From: Sphingorhabdus sp. | GTDB taxonomy: Bacteria > Pseudomonadota > Alphaproteobacteria > Sphingomonadales > Sphingomonadaceae | Direction of reading: 5' to 3' | Assembly (NCBI RefSeq): GCF_023910635.1 | Contig: NZ_JAAVVZ010000015.1 | Span: 1 to 64,000 of the forward strand | Length of the DNA stretch: 64,000 bases | Part shown: positions 58,486 through 64,000 of the stretch, in pieces | Layout of the letters: every line of letters begins with the position of its first letter | How positions within the stretch are numbered: position 1 is the first letter of the stretch | The notes under the pieces: generated by a model | Told to the model about the DNA's origin: nothing | Databases searched by the model: none | What the model saw: the letters and a program-made list of their open reading frames with translations, nothing else | Translations under genes and position numbers: made by a program

Positions 58486-59577
58486 TCAGGCGGAAATGAG
58501 TTGAAGCAAATGCCCGCTTTCCATCGGTTTGTGCAAAAATCTCCATTCCGGTTGGAAAGAGGCCGAATCCGGCACATAGCCGCTCATTAAAATGACCCTG
58601 ATAGACGGTTGAGCGATGCAGGCATGACGCGCAACCTCGGTGCCATTCTGCCCCGGCATAACAATATCGGTTAGTAAGACATCATATGCATCTTGCTTTA
58701 AGGCCATCAAGGCCTCTTCACCCGACCCACATGGTGTCACGGTATAGCCCTCAGCCTCCAACATTTCGACCAACGCCTCAAGTGCATAAGGCTCATCCTC
58801 AACCAGCAATATCCTTTGCTTATCCGCTATCTTCGGCGCGTCCCTTTGCGCCGACCCAAAATAGGCTTCTGTCGTTGGAGCAACGTGCTCCGCGATCGGT
58901 AGATGCAGATAGACTTTGGTTCCTACCGCTGGCTTAGACTCTAGCCAGACATCGCCGCCCACTTCGACAGCAAAATTACGCACAGAGGGTAGGCCGAGGC
59001 CAGTTCCATCGGGCTTTGACGAAAATTGCGGTTCAAACACCCGTGAAAGTAAGGCTTCACTCATGCCAATGCCGGTATCGGCTATCCGGATGGCAACATA
59101 AGAACATGGCTCCGCCACATCAGCGTCGCTATCCCGTGTGATTGGACCATTGGCGAGCGCCGTAGAAAGGTCGATTTGACCGCCGCGAGGCATCGCTTCA
59201 CGGGCGTTAATCAACAAATTGATTAGGCCATTCAATAAATCATTATAACTCGCAACGCACTTGCAATTACCGGCATTTAGATCGACCTTCAGGGTAATGT
59301 TTGAACCCACTAAACTATCTAATATCCCGATATTATCCTTGATCACTTCATCTACGGATAGGGGTTGCCGCGTATCGGTTCGCTGAAGCGAAAGGCTCAT
59401 CAGCGATTGTGTTATGTCCGACCCGCGAGAGGCCATTTCCTGAATGATCTTGGCAGGCTTCCCGATTTTTTCGTCACGACCGAACTGGCGCAACAGACGA
59501 TCGGAATTTAGCCGGATTATTGACAGCAGGTTGTTGAAATCATGCGCCATATAGCCGGCGACGCGGCTTGTGCGTTC
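58486..59577 (-). CDS. Kinase and receiver part of an H-NOX-associated hybrid histidine kinase
   Basis: About 360 codons. The H-box is HDFNNLLSIIRLNSD; the His is the third residue after the first possible ATG (59550). Then come an ATPase domain (N-box NGLINLLINAREAMPRGG, DTGIGMSE, GTGLGLPSV) and a C-terminal receiver with ILLVEDEP, the Asp in VLLTDIVMPGQNG, and the Lys in FLHKPME. The reading frame is open upstream of the ATG to 59577, where ERTSRVAGY-MAHDFNN reads like a normal kinase. This frame is -1 relative to the sensor gene at 59517-60047, so the two are probably halves of one gene. Confidence 0.85.
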   Translation of the reverse strand, partial: ERTSRVAGYMAHDFNNLLSIIRLNSDRLLRQFGRDEKIGKPAKIIQEMASRGSDITQSLMSLSLQRTDTRQPLSVDEVIKDNIGILDSLVGSNITLKVDLNAGNCKCVASYNDLLNGLINLLINAREAMPRGGQIDLSTALANGPITRDSDADVAEPCSYVAIRIADTGIGMSEALLSRVFEPQFSSKPDGTGLGLPSVRNFAVEVGGDVWLESKPAVGTKVYLHLPIAEHVAPTTEAYFGSAQRDAPKIADKQRILLVEDEPYALEALVEMLEAEGYTVTPCGSGEEALMALKQDAYDVLLTDIVMPGQNGTEVARHACIAQPSIRVILMSGYVPDSASFQPEWRFLHKPMESGHLLQLISA

Positions 59578-60047
59578 CTAACAATCCGCACTGCGTTGCG
59601 TTTCGTGTCGCAAGATTCAATGGCGGTTGCCTGTGATTCTTCCAACATGGCCCTTTGGAGCGCAATTAACATGGTGCTGAGCATCCCTGTATCGGCGAAG
59701 CCAAAGTCGCTAAGGTCCATCGAACCATCGGCGAATATTTTCTCCGACAGCGCAAATCGAACGGCGAGCAAACATCCGCCTTCATGGAAAACAGCAGCGC
59801 CGCTTAACGGCAGATCACCAACCCGCGAAATCAATTGAACCGGTCGAATCTCAGGGCCCTCACGGAAAAACTGCGCAGTTTCGAAATTCAAAATACTGAA
59901 GGCTTCATCGCACGGCATTCCGATACGGACATGTGGCAAGTGCCGTGCAATCCCAGGTCCCAGGGCAGTGATGTTCAAAAATGCGTCGACGTTCAAAAAT
60001 GCGGGTAGAAGCCCGCCTATCTGCTTTTCGGAAACGGTTAAGCGCAC
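59517..60047 (-). CDS. H-NOX-associated (HNOBA-like) sensor domain, N-terminal part of the split kinase
   Basis: About 155 credible residues plus a frameshifted tail. The text NVDAFLNITALGPGIARHLP, GMPCDEAFSI, FFREGPEIRPVQLISR, GAAVFHEGGCLLAVRFAL and a coiled-coil-like ALQRAMLEESQ matches the HNOBA type domain found in HnoK kinases that partner H-NOX proteins. After about RIVR it shifts frame relative to the kinase. It begins with GTG at 60047, three bases after the H-NOX stop codon. A base error, a real mutation or programmed frameshifting could all explain the split. Confidence 0.78.
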   Translation of the reverse strand: MRLTVSEKQIGGLLPAFLNVDAFLNITALGPGIARHLPHVRIGMPCDEAFSILNFETAQFFREGPEIRPVQLISRVGDLPLSGAAVFHEGGCLLAVRFALSEKIFADGSMDLSDFGFADTGMLSTMLIALQRAMLEESQATAIESCDTKRNAVRIVRNAQAASPAIWRMISTTCCQ

Positions 60048-60050
60048 GGG

Positions 60051-60596
60051 TCAGTCTCTATCCTGATAGCGTATGTCGAATATGACGAATTTTTCTCCCC
60101 TACTTAAGACTTCGATGTCGCCGCGCGCATGGAAACGCTCCATTAATCCTTGAAGCAATCCCAGCACAAATGGCTCCAGCCCAACACGTTCGGAACGATA
60201 TTCCACCACAAGATGCCCCGGATCGTTGCAGAGCGTCGAAAAAGCCGGCAGCCGAGCATCGGGCATGGCAGCCCCCACAGCAAGATGCAGGCGGTCAAGA
60301 TTCTTTATAAAACTTGCTAAATCCTGACCTGTGAAGTTCATAACAGACGCAAGCGATCCTTGGTCGACATATCGAATCCAATATCGACCGAATTCGATTA
60401 GGCACTGGTCCACCGCAAGGTTTAGCCTATCCGCCGCTTCTGTGATGATTCCCAACGTCAGTGCGTCGCCATAGACCTTGCCCGTAAGCAAGTCCATTGG
60501 ACCTATTTTCAGTTTTTGTTCAAGGGCCAGCCAAGCGTCTTCGCCCAACTCTTCATGGACCATATTCCGCATCGCACGATGAATCATGCCATACAT
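60051..60596 (-). CDS. H-NOX heme domain protein (nitric oxide sensor)
   Basis: A 181-residue stand-alone H-NOX protein. Marks: MYGMIHRAMRNMV start, proximal heme His104 (DRLHLAVGAAMPDARLPAF), and the heme-propionate motif Y-x-S-x-R, Y133, S135 and R137 (VEYRSERVGLEPF). In facultative aerobes such proteins bind NO and inhibit or release an associated histidine kinase, affecting biofilm and motility. The next gene encodes the HNOBA-type sensor half of such a kinase. Whether NO or O2 is preferred depends on distal-pocket residues that I cannot assign. Confidence 0.9.
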   Translation of the reverse strand: MYGMIHRAMRNMVHEELGEDAWLALEQKLKIGPMDLLTGKVYGDALTLGIITEAADRLNLAVDQCLIEFGRYWIRYVDQGSLASVMNFTGQDLASFIKNLDRLHLAVGAAMPDARLPAFSTLCNDPGHLVVEYRSERVGLEPFVLGLLQGLMERFHARGDIEVLSRGEKFVIFDIRYQDRD

Positions 60597-60614
60597 GCAG
60601 ATGTCCCATTAGGC

Positions 60615-60923
60615 CTATTCGGGTATTCCATCATTATCATCGTGCTTCTTTAAATCCTGCAAAAGTTCGGTGGCACGGACGACCTGCTCCTCTATACGCA
60701 TCAACTTAGCTAACAAATATTCCGCGTCCCCGGTTGAATAGCTACCCATTCGTGTCCGAATATTCCCACATGAAAGCCGGATGATGTTCAAGGGCTGCAC
60801 TATGTCATGCAATATCTTGGCATCTTTTCCATTCATTCTGGTCATAAAGTCGCTGTAACCATATGTCAAAATTTGTGAATTAAAATTTACATCGCAATGG
60901 AAAAATAAAATTTTCTGCATCAA
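60615..60923 (-). CDS. Stand-alone H-box (DHp-like) protein without ATPase domain
   Basis: A 102-residue protein with a single recognisable segment, the H-box of histidine kinases: KILHDIVQPLNIIRLSCGNIRTRM, with a further helix IEEQVVRATELLQDLKKHDD. The ATPase domain is lacking and the gene simply ends, with the H-NOX start codon 19 bases downstream. It could be a histidine phosphotransfer component or a decoy/dimerisation partner. I place the start at the first ATG, though later starts are possible. Confidence 0.72.
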   Translation of the reverse strand: MMQKILFFHCDVNFNSQILTYGYSDFMTRMNGKDAKILHDIVQPLNIIRLSCGNIRTRMGSYSTGDAEYLLAKLMRIEEQVVRATELLQDLKKHDDNDGIPE

Positions 60924-61028
60924 CCCGACCTTTTAATCCGGGCAGATCCTATAACGGCATCATGCCGCAAGAAATTCTCGCGACAATATCGCAAAATGAA
61001 TCAGGATTTGGACCAGGGCGGTCTCTGG

Positions 61029-61550
61029 TTACGATGCGATGGCTAGATCTGTGTAGTCATCCGTCAACAATGTGCGCTGAATCTCCGCTTTAGCTTCCTC
61101 TGTCAGCTTGACGAAGACACGGCGCTGATCGACTGGATCATATTCCCGTTCGATGATGTTGCGCTCCGTTAAAATAGCGAGATGCCGCAGCGCAGTCGTC
61201 ACAGGTGAAAAGGACGCGTGGCAGGCACTTGAAACACTGGTCTGCAGTCCGGAATGCTGGCGCACAAACAAATCGAGCATTATGAACCAAGCAGGGTCAG
61301 CGAAAAGATTTGCAACAGACGCCAATCGCGAACGGCGCCTGGTAATCTCGATAAGGTCCGCCGCCTTTTTAACAGCGATAGCGGTGAGGGAGTTGGTCGT
61401 CGCTGGCGCGACTGGTTGCACCGGCTCGTCATCGCCTTCTGCATCTACCGCGCGCAACATTTTTTCCAATTGCGCACGCGTAAGTTTAACCGGGACGTCA
61501 AAAGTGTGCATTTGATCGATCACATTGGCATGACTTTGTGAATTGAACAT
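61029..61550 (-). CDS. MarR-like winged-helix regulator
   Basis: A 173-residue protein. After an unstructured N-terminal third (about 1-75) comes a winged helix: NLFADPAWFIMLDLFV, SPVTTALRHLAILTERNIIEREYDP, DQRRVFVKLTEEAKAEIQRTL. The same domain, with several identical positions (TALRH, DP-x-D-x-RR), forms the output of the receiver protein at 57580. It is the first gene of the H-NOX region on this strand; the following DHp gene is 106 bases away. Start chosen as the ATG at 61550, with weak support. Confidence 0.78.
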   Translation of the reverse strand: MFNSQSHANVIDQMHTFDVPVKLTRAQLEKMLRAVDAEGDDEPVQPVAPATTNSLTAIAVKKAADLIEITRRRSRLASVANLFADPAWFIMLDLFVRQHSGLQTSVSSACHASFSPVTTALRHLAILTERNIIEREYDPVDQRRVFVKLTEEAKAEIQRTLLTDDYTDLAIAS

Positions 61551-61890
61551 ATTCCCCCAGCGGCACAAATTTCAGGTAACATTGGTGCCTATGTTTACAA
61601 TTGGCGCCGTGTTGCCGGATTGTGCAAATTGAATTTGATAAGCGTCGGTGCGACCCGATACTTATATCTCATATTCAAATCGTTACGCCGGGCGCGCATA
61701 AATGCACGGCATATCGCCGCCGGAACGGCAGCAAATACCGCCAATATGAAACTATGTTGCAAAACTTAGCTAAAACTGCGGCTTAGAAGATAATTGTAAA
61801 AAAACGTAAAATTTTAATGTCCTGAATTTAATGTCCAGAATCGATGTTTCGTTGGCAATTTTTCCATCGACTAACCGCGATTTTTGCGAC
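61551..61890. other. Intergenic region between the regulator and acyl-CoA dehydrogenase genes
   Basis: A 340-base stretch without a credible gene. It becomes AT-rich from about 61750 onward and contains a short direct repeat TTTAATGTCC twice near 61815 and 61828. No terminator hairpin was evident. Confidence 0.45.
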
Positions 61891-63009
61891 TCAACCAAGC
61901 AGCAGAGGGGCAAGCTTTGCGCGTTGCCAAGCCGCATCACCAAATTGCGACGCATGAAATATCGCGGCACGGCGGTGAAGGCCTGCATCACAATCATGGG
62001 TAAAGCCAAAACCACCGTGAAATTGAATCGCCCGGTCTGCGGCAAAGCTATATGTTGCATCCGCCGCCGCCTTTGCCATCCGCACGGCGATTTCGCCAAC
62101 GCCTTGATCGCTGAAACTATTGGCAGCGCTGTACAAATGCGACCGCGCCTTTTCATATTCGACATAGGCATCGACCGTTGGGTGCTTCAGCGCCTGATAT
62201 TCACCGATTAATTTTCCAAACTGCTTGCGCGTTTGCAGATAGCTGATGGTATAATCGATCACGCTTTGCGACCCACCGCACATTTCTGCACTTTGCAGCA
62301 AGTTTGCGGCCTTCTCGATATGCGACAAAGTCGATGACGTGCGCACGACGTCAAACAATGCTGCGCGCGATACGACCAAGCCATCGAGCGACACTGCAAA
62401 GCTGCGTTTGGTTTCGTCTATAATCGCTTCGCGGCGCAGGCGACCCGCAACGTCCTGCGCGGTGAGTAAAACCAGAGCAGGCTTGCCATCCAAGTTCACC
62501 GACGCAATGACGATATCGGCGCTCTGTGCCCATGCGACAAAAAGCTTTTGACCAGACAGATGCACTGCGTCACCCTCCAGCTTTGCCGTCGCTATGATAT
62601 TCTGAAGGTCCCAGTCGCCATGCGCTTCGGACAAAGCCAGCGTGCCGATTGCACCCTCGGCAAGCCGGGGCAGCCATTCGGACATTTGTGCTTCAGTGCC
62701 GCCGACAGTGAGCGCCTGCGCGGCCAAGGTCGATGACACCAAAGGCGATGCCATCAGGTGGCGGCCCATTTGTTCAACCACCGGAACCACCTCAGCCAGC
62801 GTCAGGCCAACGCCCCCATGCGCCTCGGCTATCGCAATGGCGGTCCAGCCCAAGGCGGCCATTTCGGCCCAAACATCGGCGTCATAGCCCAAATCGCTGT
62901 CCATCAGCTTGCGGACGCGGTCGATAGGCGATTTGTCGCGGCAAAAACTCGTGGCCACATCCAAGAGCTCGATCTGTTCTTCGCTATATCCCAGCCCAGC
63001 CAATTGCAT
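61891..63009 (-). CDS. Acyl-CoA dehydrogenase
   Basis: A 372-residue acyl-CoA dehydrogenase-fold protein. It shows GWTAIAIAEAHGGVGLTLAEVVPVVEQMG, LALSEAHGDWDLQ in place of the usual TEPxxGSD, QKLFVAWAQSADIVI, YLQTRKQFGKLIGEYQALKHPTVD, and ADRAIQFHGGFGFTHDCDAGLHRRAAIF. The position of the catalytic Glu of straight-chain enzymes is not obvious, as in many sterol or cholate-side-chain ACADs, so the substrate is not assigned. It lies alone, upstream of the phoD-like gene on the same strand with an 89-base gap. Confidence 0.88.
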   Translation of the reverse strand: MQLAGLGYSEEQIELLDVATSFCRDKSPIDRVRKLMDSDLGYDADVWAEMAALGWTAIAIAEAHGGVGLTLAEVVPVVEQMGRHLMASPLVSSTLAAQALTVGGTEAQMSEWLPRLAEGAIGTLALSEAHGDWDLQNIIATAKLEGDAVHLSGQKLFVAWAQSADIVIASVNLDGKPALVLLTAQDVAGRLRREAIIDETKRSFAVSLDGLVVSRAALFDVVRTSSTLSHIEKAANLLQSAEMCGGSQSVIDYTISYLQTRKQFGKLIGEYQALKHPTVDAYVEYEKARSHLYSAANSFSDQGVGEIAVRMAKAAADATYSFAADRAIQFHGGFGFTHDCDAGLHRRAAIFHASQFGDAAWQRAKLAPLLLG

Positions 63010-63098
63010 GTCATTCTCTCCTCACGCTTATGCTGCATCTATGGCGTGAGGGATGGCACAAAATCAAGGCGATTTAACTGGTCAATTAAATTAGCCGC

Positions 63099-64000
63099 TT
63101 ATGCTTGCTCCAATATCTTCCGGCCCGGCCGCACTTTCATTTTATGACCCGTCTTGGTGGCGAGTGACACTTCCTTGACCGTCTGCATGAACACCCATTC
63201 ATTGGTTGCCGCCTGCGGGGTGAGCGACAAATGCATATAGCCACGGTTGGATGCATCGACCCAGCGCAGTTCTTGCTTGTTACCATCCAGCAAACCACGC
63301 GCGATGACTGACGGATCAACGCCTTGTGCCGCGTTTTCGAAACCGGGTGACGACACGCTATGGCCGCCGAATTCAACACCCGCAGGTTTGCCGCCCTCTG
63401 GCAGATCAAATGCCCAGCCATTATGACTATCGCCCGTTACCACCACCAGGTTCGCATCCGCGCGCTGGGCCGCCGCCAACAATCGCGAACGCGCCGCTGG
63501 ATATCCGCCCCAATTGTCGAGATTATAAGGCAAGCCGGCCTTGCCCGCCGCAATCCCCTGCCGCACATAATTGCGCGTGCGTTCTGGCGCATTGGCAGGG
63601 AACCAATCCATCGCGATTTCCGGCGTGAAGTTATAGCCCATGTTGGTACCCGAACCGAGTACCGCCCATATGGAACGGTTGCGGCCAATCGCGCGCGACA
63701 ACCACGCCTCTTGTTCGCTGCCCAGCATTGTCATGGAGGCATCGCGCCATGCACCATCACGGTATTCGGAAAGTGCCTTTGCCGGATCACCCGAGCGAAG
63801 AAGGTCACCATAGGCATAAGGCTTGGACCGCGCTACCGCGCGGGTGTCGGTGCGATAATAAGTCGCAAGGTCGCCGATTGGATATTCCTTCCACGGCTGT
63901 TCACCGACGGGCAACCATTCGCGCCATACCTGCATTGCTGCGTTGCGCCTTGCGCTCCAGTCGCCTTCGTCAACTCCATGGTTTTGCGCGCCGCCTTCCC
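63099..64000 (-). CDS. PhoD-like alkaline phosphatase, 3' part (cut by window end)
   Basis: The C-terminal 300 or so residues of a PhoD-family metallophosphoesterase, open through base 64000. Visible segments are HGVDEGDW near the window edge, RNAAMQVWREWLPV, SEQEAWLSRAIGRNRSIWAVLGSGTNMG, a VVVTGDSHNGWAFDLP metal-binding motif and EFGGHSVSSPGFE. The active enzyme hydrolyses phosphodiesters and monoesters outside the cytoplasm using Ca and Fe. The start and signal peptide are outside the window. Confidence 0.88.
   Translation of the reverse strand, partial: EGGAQNHGVDEGDWSARRNAAMQVWREWLPVGEQPWKEYPIGDLATYYRTDTRAVARSKPYAYGDLLRSGDPAKALSEYRDGAWRDASMTMLGSEQEAWLSRAIGRNRSIWAVLGSGTNMGYNFTPEIAMDWFPANAPERTRNYVRQGIAAGKAGLPYNLDNWGGYPAARSRLLAAAQRADANLVVVTGDSHNGWAFDLPEGGKPAGVEFGGHSVSSPGFENAAQGVDPSVIARGLLDGNKQELRWVDASNRGYMHLSLTPQAATNEWVFMQTVKEVSLATKTGHKMKVRPGRKILEQA

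Overview
The window looks like the chromosome of an alphaproteobacterium of the order Sphingomonadales (Sphingopyxis/Sphingorhabdus-like). This rests on the housekeeping block dnaA - rpsT - mutM - ubiE - ubiB - coaBC - dut, on large TonB-dependent receptors placed beside catabolic genes, on HWE/HisKA_2-type signalling, and on CCCCGC-rich intergenic palindromes. The assignment is inference from gene content and order; no database search was run.

Layout. 0-13 kb is mostly housekeeping: a DUF4136 lipoprotein, a zinc-ribbon/SH3 membrane protein, dnaA, rpsT, mutM, ubiE, ubiB, a ccdAB toxin-antitoxin pair, coaBC, dut, a MoeB/ThiF enzyme, a sirtuin, dapB and nth. 13.6-16.6 kb is a translationally coupled valine/branched-chain acyl-CoA operon. 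A tRNA-Arg(CCG) lies at 16.9 kb, and a degenerate copy of its 3' half lies at 29.4 kb. Between them is an accessory segment: an AbiE toxin-antitoxin pair, a HisKA_2 kinase with a response regulator that lacks its phosphoacceptor Asp, and a catabolic group (TonB receptor, Rieske oxygenase, SCP2 protein, TetR regulator, two MFS transporters) whose promoters share the palindrome TGTCANNTGACA. 29.7-38 kb is a second catabolic group under an IclR regulator: citryl-CoA lyase-like, CoA-transferase, TonB receptor, WrbA, VOC protein, alpha/beta hydrolase and MetE-like protein. Two of its promoters share a 24-bp operator.

38.8-44.9 kb is a two-partner secretion locus (tpsB, tpsA, L,D-transpeptidase). 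Its transporter gene is cut by an IS3-family (IS407-group-like) element with a 4-bp target duplication; removing the element restores the frame exactly. 45.2-48 kb is an amino-acid utilisation group. 48.7-57.1 kb holds a GST-like protein, two formylglycine-type sulfatases, a formylglycine-generating enzyme, a haloalkane dehalogenase and a TetR regulator. 57.6-61.6 kb is a nitric-oxide type signalling module: H-NOX, an H-NOX-associated kinase that seems split by a -1 frameshift, a stand-alone H-box protein, and two related winged-helix regulators, one fused to a receiver. The window ends with an acyl-CoA dehydrogenase and the 3' part of a phoD-like gene.

Throughout, a family of small elements with AGGGTCAGGACC terminal inverted repeats (161-265 bp when complete, no coding capacity) occupies gene boundaries. 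It is the most conspicuous non-coding signal here.
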